A stretch of DNA of 12,477 nucleotides, taken from assembly GCA_021793935.1 (NCBI GenBank), contig JAJYRV010000030.1, positions 1 to 12,477 on the forward strand. Direction: 5' to 3'. Both the position numbers and the translations under genes were made by a program. This document shows positions 6,682 through 12,477 of the stretch, piece after piece. A model generated the notes under the pieces. It saw only the letters and a program-made list of their open reading frames with translations. It ran no database searches and had not been told where the DNA came from. The DNA comes from Actinomycetes bacterium. GTDB lineage: Bacteria > Actinomycetota > Actinomycetes > Actinomycetales > Beutenbergiaceae. Position 1 is the first letter of the stretch. Each line of letters starts with the position of its first letter.

Positions 6682-8096
6682 TTCCCGTGCGGGTTGACGA
6701 GCTTCGACGGTTCTAGTTCGGCCCGCAGCACGCTCTCTTCGACGAGGCCCTCGCGAAGCACGAGGTCGACGATCGACGCCCCCGTCGCGACCGCTTCCTT
6801 CGCGAGTTTCGCCGCGTTGGAGTAGCCGATGAGCGGGGAGAGCACCGTGGCGAGACCGGCCGAGCGGTGCACCCGCTCCTCGAGCGCGGCGCTGTCAGCG
6901 GTGATCCCGTACACGCACCGATCCGCGAGCACTCGCACCGCGTTGGTGAGTTCGGTGATGGATTCGTACAACTTCACGAAGAGTACCGGTTCGAAGGCGT
7001 TGAGCTGCAGCTGCCCGCCTTCGGCCGCCATCGTGATCGTGAGGTCGTTGCCCGCGACGACGAAGGCCACCTGGCTCACCACTTCGGGGATCACCGGGTT
7101 GACCTTGCCCGGCATGATGGAGGAGCCGGCCTGCATCGCGGGCAGTTGAATGTCGCCGAAACCCGCCTGCGGCCCCGAGCTCAACAGCCGCAGGTCGTTG
7201 CTGAATTTTGAGAGCTTCATCGCGGTGCGCTTGAGCGCCCCGGAAATCGTGACGAACCCGCCGGTGTCCTGAGTCGCGTCCATGAGGTTCGAGGCGGTGT
7301 ACACCGGCAGCCCGGTCACCTCGGCGAGGTGCTGGCGGGCGAGGGCGGTGTAACCGCGGACCGTGTTGAGCTCGGTGCCGATCGCGGTGCCGCCGAGGTT
7401 CACCTCGAGCAGATTCTCGCGCACCGTGCGCAGGAGATCGAGGTCGGCTTCCACCGCGTGGGCGTAGGAGCCGAACGAAAGCCCGAGCGTCATCGGCACG
7501 GCGTCCTGCATCTGCGTGCGACCCATCGTGATGACGTCCGCGAACTCCGCCGACTTCTCCCGCAGCGTGTCTGCGAGGTGCGCGAGCGCCTCGAGCAGGC
7601 CGCCCAGGGTCCGATACAGCGCGATCCGCAGGGCCGAGGGATAGACGTCGTTCGTCGACTGGCCGCGGTTGACGTGGTCGATCGGGTGCACCTTGGCGTA
7701 CTCCCCGCGCGGGAGCCCGAGGATTTCCAGCGCCCGGTTGGCGAGCACTTCGTTGGCGTTCATGTTCGACGACGTACCGGCCCCGCCCTGGATGACGTCG
7801 ACGACGAACTCCGAGTGGAGTTCCCCATTCGCAACGTCGGTCGCTGCCGCCACGATCGCCTCGGCCACGTCGCTCGGGATCGCGCCGAGTTCCCCGTTCG
7901 CCTTCGCGGCGGCCTGTTTCACTTCCGCGAGCGCGGTGACGAGCTCGGGGATCTCGCCGATCGTGCGCCCCGTGATAGGGAAGTTCGCAACAGCTCGGGC
8001 GGTGTGGGCGCCGTAGTAGACGTCGGCCGGGAGTTCGACGGGGCCCAGTGAGTCATTCTCGGAACGGGTGGCGGTCAGTTGTGAAGCAGAAGTCAT
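6678..8096 (-). CDS. aspA: Aspartate ammonia-lyase (aspartase)
   Basis: This 472-residue cytosolic enzyme should convert L-aspartate to fumarate and ammonia. It is a member of the aspartase/fumarase superfamily and works as a homotetramer. Conserved regions include VPVDV-like FVVDVIQGGAGTSSNMNANE (97-116), the substrate-loop HVNRGQSTNDVYP (141-153) and the signature GSSIMPGKVNP (324-334), which holds the catalytic serine. GRTQMQDAVP (192-201) has Gln where class II fumarases have His (GRTHLQDATP), so aspartase rather than FumC is favoured. TMAAEGGQLQLN also fits aspartases. The ATG at 8096 gives the usual length. An in-frame TTG at 8120 would add 8 residues and has GGGGGAG 5 bases upstream, so it remains an alternative. 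The gene is 111 bases after the hydrolase-like gene and converges on gdx with no spacer. Confidence 0.95.
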   Translation of the reverse strand: MTSASQLTATRSENDSLGPVELPADVYYGAHTARAVANFPITGRTIGEIPELVTALAEVKQAAAKANGELGAIPSDVAEAIVAAATDVANGELHSEFVVDVIQGGAGTSSNMNANEVLANRALEILGLPRGEYAKVHPIDHVNRGQSTNDVYPSALRIALYRTLGGLLEALAHLADTLREKSAEFADVITMGRTQMQDAVPMTLGLSFGSYAHAVEADLDLLRTVRENLLEVNLGGTAIGTELNTVRGYTALARQHLAEVTGLPVYTASNLMDATQDTGGFVTISGALKRTAMKLSKFSNDLRLLSSGPQAGFGDIQLPAMQAGSSIMPGKVNPVIPEVVSQVAFVVAGNDLTITMAAEGGQLQLNAFEPVLFVKLYESITELTNAVRVLADRCVYGITADSAALEERVHRSAGLATVLSPLIGYSNAAKLAKEAVATGASIVDLVLREGLVEESVLRAELEPSKLVNPHGN

Positions 8097-8125
8097 ATTC
8101 GTTCTCAAATTGGAGGTCAAGGGCG

Positions 8126-8138
8126 CTCCCCCTGGGAG
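8126..8138. repeat. Short inverted repeat upstream of aspA
   Basis: CTCCC at 8126-8130 and GGGAG at 8134-8138 form a 5-bp stem with a three-base loop, plus a flanking G-T wobble. It lies in the 111-base gap between the hydrolase-like gene and aspA. Its strand covers the GGGGGAG that could serve the alternative TTG start of aspA. It is too short to call a terminator with confidence. Confidence 0.25.
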
Positions 8139-8207
8139 TCCAATAGACCATCTTCACCTAAAGCGGAAGCAAATGCGCAACCTGTCCACAGCTTGGTCGC
8201 CGCCGGA

Positions 8208-9251
8208 TTATCCGTCGATGATCGACTCCACGAGGTCGGGTTCCACCTCCCGGACGTGCCCGTGCCGCCACTGGGGAGCGTTGTCCTTGTCCACGAGAAC
8301 CGCGCGGACGCCCTCGAGGAAATCCGAGTCTTGCGTGAATTTCTGCGCTATCCGCAGGTCCTGCGCAAGCACCGCGTCAAGGTCCAGCAAAGTTGCCGCG
8401 CGGCGGAGCGCGGCGAGTGTCACCGCCACCGACAGCGGCGATCGGGAGGTGATCAGGTCTCCTGCCGCCCGCGCCTCGGGGTCCTCATGCGTGGTCAATC
8501 TCTCAATAATTTCTGCCGCGTCGTCGCTTGCGTAGCACTCGGCGATCCATTCGCTCCCCGCGAGCGCACCCGCAGGTTCTTCATCCGCGCCCGCTGCCCC
8601 GAGCGCGCGGTCGCGGTCGCGCGCCGCATCGACGGCGTTCGCGTCCTGCGGGGTGGTTCGGAGCGCCTCCAGCAGGTCCTCCCAGCGGTCGGGTTCGATG
8701 ACGGCGTCGGCGAACCCGGCGAGTACGGCGTCCCCGCCGGACACCGGCGCTCCCGTGAGCGCCATGTGCGTGCCGAGCTCTCCGGGGGCGCGGGAGAGCG
8801 TGAACATCGTGCCGACGTCAGGAAATAGCCCGATGCCGGTTTCTGGCATCGCGAGGCGGGTGCGCGCAGTGGTGACGCGGATCGAGCCGTAGGTGGAGAT
8901 GCCGACCCCGCCGCCCATGACGATTCCGTCCATGAACGCCGCGTAGGGCTTCTGCAGCGCTGCGATCTGGGAGTTCATCGCGTATTCGTTGCGCCAGAAC
9001 GCCGCTGCCGCTTCCGCTCCCCGCTCGAGGATCTCCGCGCGGAGCGCGCGCACGTCGGCCCCCGAGCACAGGCCGCGTTCGCCACTGCCATCGATCGCAA
9101 TCGCGGCGATGGCCGGATCGGCGCTGAAATCGTCCAAGGCGACTCGAACGATATCGATCATTGCCGGCGTCAACGCGTTGATGGCGCGCGGGCGGTTGAG
9201 GCGGATCCGGCCCAGCGGGCCCTCGGTCCAGATAAGGGCTTCATCGTCCAT
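8208..9251 (-). CDS. 3-hydroxyisobutyryl-CoA hydrolase-like / enoyl-CoA hydratase-isomerase family protein
   Basis: This 347-residue crotonase-fold protein is of the longer HIBCH type, which removes CoA from 3-hydroxyisobutyryl-CoA in valine breakdown. It keeps the first oxyanion-hole loop as RGLCSGADVRAL (59-70), the second as DGIVMGGGVGIS (108-119), and the HIBCH signature MPETGIGLFPDVG (135-147). Glu137 and Asp145 in that signature are at the positions used for hydrolysis in characterised HIBCH enzymes. The ~345-residue length, against ~260 for simple enoyl-CoA hydratases, supports the hydrolase assignment, as does the C-terminal helical extension with SRSPLSVAVTL and FLEGVRAVLVDKDNAPQW. 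The ATG at 9251 is chosen because AGGAGG lies 8 bases upstream; an earlier ATG at 9314 has no such site. No other valine-pathway gene is nearby, so the true substrate is uncertain. Confidence 0.88.
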   Translation of the reverse strand: MDDEALIWTEGPLGRIRLNRPRAINALTPAMIDIVRVALDDFSADPAIAAIAIDGSGERGLCSGADVRALRAEILERGAEAAAAFWRNEYAMNSQIAALQKPYAAFMDGIVMGGGVGISTYGSIRVTTARTRLAMPETGIGLFPDVGTMFTLSRAPGELGTHMALTGAPVSGGDAVLAGFADAVIEPDRWEDLLEALRTTPQDANAVDAARDRDRALGAAGADEEPAGALAGSEWIAECYASDDAAEIIERLTTHEDPEARAAGDLITSRSPLSVAVTLAALRRAATLLDLDAVLAQDLRIAQKFTQDSDFLEGVRAVLVDKDNAPQWRHGHVREVEPDLVESIIDG

Positions 9252-9259
9252 AGCGCCAT

Positions 9260-9265
9260 CCTCCT
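9260..9265 (-). promoter_or_regulatory. Shine-Dalgarno sequence of the hydrolase-like gene
   Basis: A perfect AGGAGG on the minus strand, 8 bases before the ATG at 9251, decides that start over the in-frame ATG at 9314 further upstream. Confidence 0.8.
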
Positions 9266-9345
9266 GCACACCTGCGCTATCACCGAGTCGGCTGGGGATT
9301 TTGAAATGACCCATCTCGATTCTTGAGACCGGGCGGCGCTGGCGG

Positions 9346-9966
9346 CTAGGAAAGGTCCACCCAGGAGGTGCCCATTATCCGAGCGGTCGCCGCGCCCGCG
9401 GTGAGTTCCGCGACCTGGGGTTCGATCCGGTCCGGGTCGTAGGTGCCGAGGCGGAACGTGACCTCCGCTGCGTATTGGGTATCGAGGACGGCGATCCCTT
9501 GAGCGCGCACGTCTGCTTCGAACCGCCCGGCAACATCGTGTCCGAGGGTCACTTCGACTTCCGTGAGCAGGTGGCGCTCGATGATCGTCGCCTCCTCGAG
9601 CGCGGCTCGCACCGCGTCGGAATACGCGCGAACGAGTCCGCCGGCCCCAAGGAGGGTGCCGCCGAACCACCGGGTCACCACCGCGACGAGATCGCTCACC
9701 TCCGCGCCCCGGAGCACCTCGAGCATGGGGGCACCCGCTGTTCCCGCGGGTTCACCGTCGTCGGAGGAGCGTTGCACCTCCTGGCCTGCGCCGAGGAGGA
9801 AGGCGGAGCAGTGGTGACGGGCATCCCAGTACTTGCTCCGCGCCCCGGCGACCACTTCGCGTGCCTCCTCCTCAGACTCCACCCGGGTGAGCTCGGCGAG
9901 GAACCGGGACCGTTTGATCTCCAGTTCGGCTGAAGCGGGGCCAGCGATGGTCCGGTACGTATTCAT
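9346..9966 (-). CDS. YigZ / IMPACT family protein (UPF0029 plus DUF1949)
   Basis: This 206-residue soluble protein has the two-domain layout of bacterial YigZ proteins: an N-terminal RNase PH/EF-G-like UPF0029 domain and a small C-terminal DUF1949 ferredoxin-like domain. Family hallmarks are KRSRFLAEL (18-26), the ARHHCSAFLLG segment (49-59), DDGEPAGTAGAPMLEVL (69-85) and VVTRWFGGTLLGAGGLVRAY (96-115). The eukaryotic relative IMPACT regulates the eIF2-kinase GCN2; the bacterial function is unsettled, with a nucleic-acid or translation-linked role suggested. The ATG at 9966 starts exactly at the usual N-terminus, yet no Shine-Dalgarno sequence precedes it. The gene is 30 bases after the HNH gene and 94 bases before the hydrolase-like gene. 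Confidence 0.93.
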   Translation of the reverse strand: MNTYRTIAGPASAELEIKRSRFLAELTRVESEEEAREVVAGARSKYWDARHHCSAFLLGAGQEVQRSSDDGEPAGTAGAPMLEVLRGAEVSDLVAVVTRWFGGTLLGAGGLVRAYSDAVRAALEEATIIERHLLTEVEVTLGHDVAGRFEADVRAQGIAVLDTQYAAEVTFRLGTYDPDRIEPQVAELTAGAATARIMGTSWVDLS

Positions 9967-9972
9967 TCCACT

Positions 9973-9981
9973 ATTGTGTCA
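9973..9981 (-). promoter_or_regulatory. Possible extended -10 promoter giving a leaderless yigZ-family mRNA
   Basis: On the minus strand TGA directly precedes CACAAT, the form of an extended -10 element (TGn plus hexamer). Six bases then separate it from the A of the ATG at 9966, so transcription would start at or next to the start codon. This fits the absence of a Shine-Dalgarno sequence. Leaderless mRNAs are common in Actinomycetota. There is no clear -35 element. Confidence 0.35.
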
Positions 9982-9996
9982 GCGCCCCAAAAGCCG

Positions 9997-11685
9997 CTAG
10001 GCCGCCACCGGGAAGTTTGCTTCGATCAGGAAGAACGTATTCGGTCCGACGTAGTCGCCGCTGTCATCCCACTCGTCCGGCGGATCCGCAAGTGGTTCGA
10101 GGGTCGGGTCGATTGTCGCTTCGTGGGGCGGGATCACCCACCTCGGGGACAGAGCGGTGGCGTGCATCCCGCGGGTGAGTGACGCCTTGGTGAGCAGGCG
10201 CCCGATGAGCCGTTCGCCAGCGTCCCGCTGAAGGTCATCCCCGAGGGTCGCGGCGAGCCGCTGCTCAGGAGTGGTGGTTAGGGACGGATGGGGCGGGGCG
10301 CCGCCGCGGAGACCGGAGGAGGCGTCGAAGGTACCGAGCTCGTTGCGGATGAAGCGCCACTCACGCGGCCCGTTCCAGTAGTACTCCTCGCCGCCGAGGT
10401 GAGTGTACGCCCAGGTGTTGTGCTCGCCGTCGGTGCTGGGGGCATTGTCGCCGTGGGTCTTCAACCGGTGGTGGGTGCGGCAGAGCGGGGCGAGGTTGCA
10501 TGTGCAGGTGGCTCCGCCGGAACCATCCTCCTTCCACGGGATCGTGTGGTCCGCGTCGCAGATGTGTGACGGGCGGGTGCAGAAGGGGAATACGCACGAC
10601 TCATGCGCGAGCTGGACGAGTTCGTGGGAGCGTTCTGAGGGCCGATATGCCCCGGAACTTATCACCTCATTGCGGTCCAGAACCGGCCGGACACTGATCC
10701 TGGGCATGAAGGCCCCGGCGAGCGTCGTCCGGGTGAACCATTCGCGGATCGTCTCGGGCGTGCACGATCGGGTTCCCGGGATTCCCGTTCCCTCGACCTT
10801 GCCTACGATCCCCGCGGTGCCGGGCGGCGAGGTGAGCGTGTCACTGGCTAGATGGATGAAGATCTTGACCGCTGGCGGGGCTGAACCTTTGCCGTTCCAG
10901 CGCGGCCGGGACGAATCGACTGCATGATCGGCGATATTGCAGGTGCAGGTACAGGTTGAGGAATCGGAGGTGAGTAAGGTGCTCTCACCGCTGGCAGCGC
11001 GCGCCAGATCGCCGAGCGCCCAGGAGCGGCGGGTGCTGAGCGGGGCCTGGGAGCCGGCATCGGCGAGGGCCTCAGCCCCTGCCGCGATGGCGGCCTCCAG
11101 TGCGAGGGCGTCGGGAAGGTCTAGGCAGGCTTGCACCGGGACGATACTGTGCTGGCTGGCCTGGATGTTGATCTCGACGGTCCGCGCGTTCTTCGCTTCG
11201 TTCTCAGCGGATTCCTCTGCCTCCGGCATGAATCGTTTGCGCGCTTCCTCGACGACGCTCTCCCGGGTCGTCGGCGTGATCCGCGCGACGGACTGCCCCA
11301 TCTGGGAATCGATGAAATCCACCGCCTTGGGGGTGAGCCCGAAGCAGTTGCCCGCAATATTGCGTGCACGCCACACGTCGAGTCCCCCGGCCATCACGCG
11401 CGACCACACACGCGGAAGGAAGTGCACGAGCATGATTGATTCTCGAATGAGCCGGCGGGCGGAGCGTTCGGTGAGCCCGGCGGCGATGGCGAACTCGGTG
11501 ACGGCGTCGTCGTCGAAACTAACGCACCCGGTGGCGGCCAGTTCGTCGAAGACCCCTTGGTAGTCGTACGGAGAGTATGAGGGCTTGAGTGTCGGGAGCG
11601 CAGTGCTGGGACTAGGGTGGTGCTTCGCCCGTTCCACGGCGAGTATCACTAGACCGCGATCGAGCAACCGGTTCTGTTCGCGCAC
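9997..11685 (-). CDS. DUF222 / HNH endonuclease domain protein (13E12-repeat family)
   Basis: This 562-residue protein has the architecture of the large actinobacterial DUF222-HNH family: a helical N-terminal DUF222 region (about 1-330) and a C-terminal HNH nuclease. The HNH core runs CVFPFC (364-369), DADHTIPW (377-384), N397 and CRTHHRLKTH (402-411). It retains the Asp-His pair, the central Asn and the final His pair. The four Cys (364, 369, 376, 402) probably bind structural zinc. The biological role of the family is unknown; copies are often numerous and self-standing, so it is not evidence of an intein or phage here. An unusual Cys-Thr alternation, STCTCTCN (243-250), lies in the linker and is echoed by ATCTCN (392-397) in the HNH. 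The GTG at 11685 is the first usable start, but the frame stays open and coding-like for a further 23 codons without a start codon. Confidence 0.9.
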   Translation of the reverse strand: MREQNRLLDRGLVILAVERAKHHPSPSTALPTLKPSYSPYDYQGVFDELAATGCVSFDDDAVTEFAIAAGLTERSARRLIRESIMLVHFLPRVWSRVMAGGLDVWRARNIAGNCFGLTPKAVDFIDSQMGQSVARITPTTRESVVEEARKRFMPEAEESAENEAKNARTVEINIQASQHSIVPVQACLDLPDALALEAAIAAGAEALADAGSQAPLSTRRSWALGDLARAASGESTLLTSDSSTCTCTCNIADHAVDSSRPRWNGKGSAPPAVKIFIHLASDTLTSPPGTAGIVGKVEGTGIPGTRSCTPETIREWFTRTTLAGAFMPRISVRPVLDRNEVISSGAYRPSERSHELVQLAHESCVFPFCTRPSHICDADHTIPWKEDGSGGATCTCNLAPLCRTHHRLKTHGDNAPSTDGEHNTWAYTHLGGEEYYWNGPREWRFIRNELGTFDASSGLRGGAPPHPSLTTTPEQRLAATLGDDLQRDAGERLIGRLLTKASLTRGMHATALSPRWVIPPHEATIDPTLEPLADPPDEWDDSGDYVGPNTFFLIEANFPVAA

Positions 11686-11769
11686 GCCCTCAAGCCCCTC
11701 GAGGACCTCCTCGGTCGAGGTGATGGGGGCGTGCTGTCCGGATACATGACTCCATTACGTCGAACAGGC

Positions 11770-11779
11770 GCATTAATGC
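11770..11779. promoter_or_regulatory. Perfect 10-bp palindrome in the divergent HNH / YtxH spacer
   Basis: GCATTAATGC is a perfect, AT-centred palindrome in otherwise GC-rich sequence, between the divergently transcribed HNH and YtxH-like genes. It could be an operator, or part of a promoter: on the minus strand TTGCAT followed by 18 bases and TAATGG resembles a -35/-10 pair for the HNH gene. Neither role is proven. Confidence 0.35.
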
Positions 11780-11842
11780 AAGGGGGCTGTGGACATTCGT
11801 TCTATCGGTAGGTGCTTGTGGAAGATGGCAGAATGCCGAGAT

Positions 11843-11847
11843 GGAGG
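11843..11847 (+). promoter_or_regulatory. Shine-Dalgarno sequence of the YtxH-like gene
   Basis: GGAGG, 7 bases before the GTG at 11855, decides that start over a longer frame that opens at 11789. Confidence 0.75.
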
Positions 11848-11854
11848 TGTCAAC

Positions 11855-12106
11855 GTGAAAACCCGCATCGCGTTCGTGCTCGGAGCAGGACTCGGATATG
11901 TGTTCGGTACACGAGCCGGACGGGAGAAGTACGAGGAGCTCGCGGCGAGGGTAGGGGAACTCTGGTCTCATCCGATGGTTCAAGAGCAGGTTGCGAGCGC
12001 GGAAGAGGTGGTCAGCGAGATTGTCAGTGAGCACGTCCCGAATCTTGCGAAGAAGGCCGCGTTCATGGCACGAGATGCATTGGGTTTGGAACTGCCTGAG
12101 AAGTAG
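11855..12106 (+). CDS. YtxH-like small membrane protein
   Basis: This 83-residue protein has one N-terminal membrane segment (about residues 6-20, IAFVLGAGLGYVFG) followed at once by GTRAGREKYEELA (20-32). That arrangement is characteristic of small actinobacterial YtxH-domain proteins. The remainder is a charged amphipathic helix, probably cytoplasmic and possibly coiled-coil forming. Function is unknown; the Bacillus namesake is a general-stress protein. The GTG at 11855 is chosen because GGAGG lies 7 bases upstream and the preceding frame is unlike the family. The gene stands alone, is divergent from the HNH gene, and ends 15 bases before a strong stem-loop terminator. Confidence 0.85.
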   Translation: MKTRIAFVLGAGLGYVFGTRAGREKYEELAARVGELWSHPMVQEQVASAEEVVSEIVSEHVPNLAKKAAFMARDALGLELPEK

Positions 12107-12121
12107 TGGACGCGCAAGGAG

Positions 12122-12157
12122 AACGGGGACCGTATCATTTGCGATACGGTCCCCGTT
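12122..12157. terminator. Strong stem-loop, probable bidirectional transcription terminator
   Basis: A perfect 15-bp inverted repeat (arms 12122-12136 and 12143-12157, starting AACGGGGACC) encloses a 6-base loop. It sits in the short gap between two convergent genes, the YtxH-like gene and the LPETG protein gene. There is no clear U-tract on either side; this is frequent in high-GC actinobacteria. The symmetry means it can act on both strands. Confidence 0.88.
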
Positions 12158-12185
12158 GCCCAGCGCTCACAGTTCTAGGAGGCGG

Positions 12186-12477
12186 TTAGGTTCTAACCCG
12201 CGTTCGGAGAATCACCCCTGCCCCAAATAGTAGGAGCGCACTGAACGCGACCATCCCGCCCGAACCGATCCCCGTCTCGGGCAGCGTGTCAGTGTCGTCT
12301 GGAGACTCTCCGTCGTCTGGATGCTCTCCGTCGGTGTCGCCGGGTTGCTCTCCGTCGGTGTTGCCGGGTTGCTCTCCGTCGGTGTTGCCGGGTTGCTCTC
12401 CGTCGGTGTTGCCGGGGTCGTCCCCGTCGGTGTCGCCCGGGCCCTCTTCGTCGTCCGTCACAGTGAACACGATCGAG
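12186..12477 (-). CDS. C-terminus of an LPETG-anchored cell-wall surface protein (partial)
   Basis: Only the last ~96 residues lie in the window; the gene continues past the right edge. From the edge inward there is a short SIVFTVTDD segment that looks like the end of a folded domain. A very acidic Asp/Gly/Glu/Pro/Thr spacer of about 55 residues, made of 8-residue repeats (DGEQPGNT), comes next. A complete sortase sorting signal then closes the protein: LPETG (bases 12270-12284), a hydrophobic segment (MVAFSALLLFGAGVIL), and the basic tail RTRVRT. The spacer would hold the outer domain away from the peptidoglycan. The LPxTG form implies a class A- or C-like sortase elsewhere in the genome. 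No sortase is in the window. Confidence 0.93.
   Translation of the reverse strand, partial: SIVFTVTDDEEGPGDTDGDDPGNTDGEQPGNTDGEQPGNTDGEQPGDTDGEHPDDGESPDDTDTLPETGIGSGGMVAFSALLLFGAGVILRTRVRT
12339..12410. repeat. Tandem repeat, three perfect 24-bp units
   Basis: Three identical 24-bp units (12339-12362, 12363-12386, 12387-12410) encode DGEQPGNT-type octapeptides in the surface-protein spacer. Degenerate copies lie on both sides: one at 12411-12434, and partial ones on the other flank. The perfect identity of the central copies suggests recent expansion, so copy number may vary between strains. Confidence 0.92.

Noticed and set aside
7329..8051. A 240-codon plus-strand frame inside aspA
   Set aside because: Antisense shadow of a strongly conserved enzyme gene, with no ribosome site or domain of its own.
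6678..8096. Class II fumarase (fumC) instead of aspA
   Set aside because: The GRTQMQDAVP motif has Gln in place of the fumarase His, and the remaining motifs follow aspartases.
9252..9314. N-terminal extension of the hydrolase-like protein from ATG 9314
   Set aside because: No proper Shine-Dalgarno sequence at 9314, whereas AGGAGG stands 8 bases before ATG 9251, where the crotonase fold begins.
9315..9329. TCTC...GAGA inverted repeat between the YigZ-family and hydrolase-like genes as a terminator or operator
   Set aside because: The stem is only about four pairs with mismatches inside, and there is no T-tract; this is within chance expectation.
9997..11685. HNH gene as part of a phage, intein, homing element or restriction system
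   Set aside because: DUF222-HNH genes are common stand-alone chromosomal genes in actinobacteria. No integrase, methyltransferase, repeats or attachment sites flank it.
11690..12034. A 114-codon minus-strand frame antisense to the YtxH-like gene
   Set aside because: It has no recognisable domain, overlaps the well-supported YtxH-like gene, and ends in the HNH leader.

Overview
The window is a gene-dense piece of a high-GC Gram-positive chromosome, most likely Actinomycetota. The GC content is very high, third codon positions are mostly G/C, and GTG starts are common. Several families are typical of that phylum: a DUF222/HNH endonuclease, a small YtxH-like membrane protein with a GTRAGREKYE motif, an HrpA helicase with the long C-terminal domain, and a guanidine-III riboswitch. 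An LPETG sorting signal at the right edge points to a sortase-decorated cell wall. I cannot name a genus from sequence alone.

Layout, left to right. (1) At 1-140 lies the 3' end of an unidentified plus-strand gene. It overlaps, tail to tail, the end of a minus-strand run. (2) The minus-strand run (6177 down to 74) is probably one transcript: a TRIC-family cation channel, then the RNA helicase hrpA 11 bp later, a VanZ-like membrane protein whose GTG overlaps the hrpA stop, and a protein usually labelled '3-methyladenine DNA glycosylase'. (3) A divergent control region (6178-6366) carries a guanidine-III (ykkC-III) riboswitch directly before gdx (sugE), a guanidinium exporter of the small multidrug resistance family. 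(4) gdx converges on aspA (aspartate ammonia-lyase), and the two stop codons share a single CTAG. (5) A second minus-strand series follows (11685 down to 6678): DUF222/HNH endonuclease, YigZ/IMPACT-family protein, 3-hydroxyisobutyryl-CoA hydrolase-like protein, aspA. (6) At the right, a small YtxH-like protein on the plus strand converges on the C-terminus of an LPETG-anchored surface protein on the minus strand. A perfect 15-bp stem-loop terminator separates them.

The best understood unit is the riboswitch plus exporter: cytosolic guanidine is sensed by the leader RNA, which controls translation of the pump that removes it. The leader also contains sequences that could pair alternatively with the aptamer and with the Shine-Dalgarno sequence. 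That is a testable switching model and the most interesting observation here. The other genes look like ordinary chromosomal genes. I see no mobile element, CRISPR array, tRNA or rRNA, and no convincing undescribed multi-gene system.
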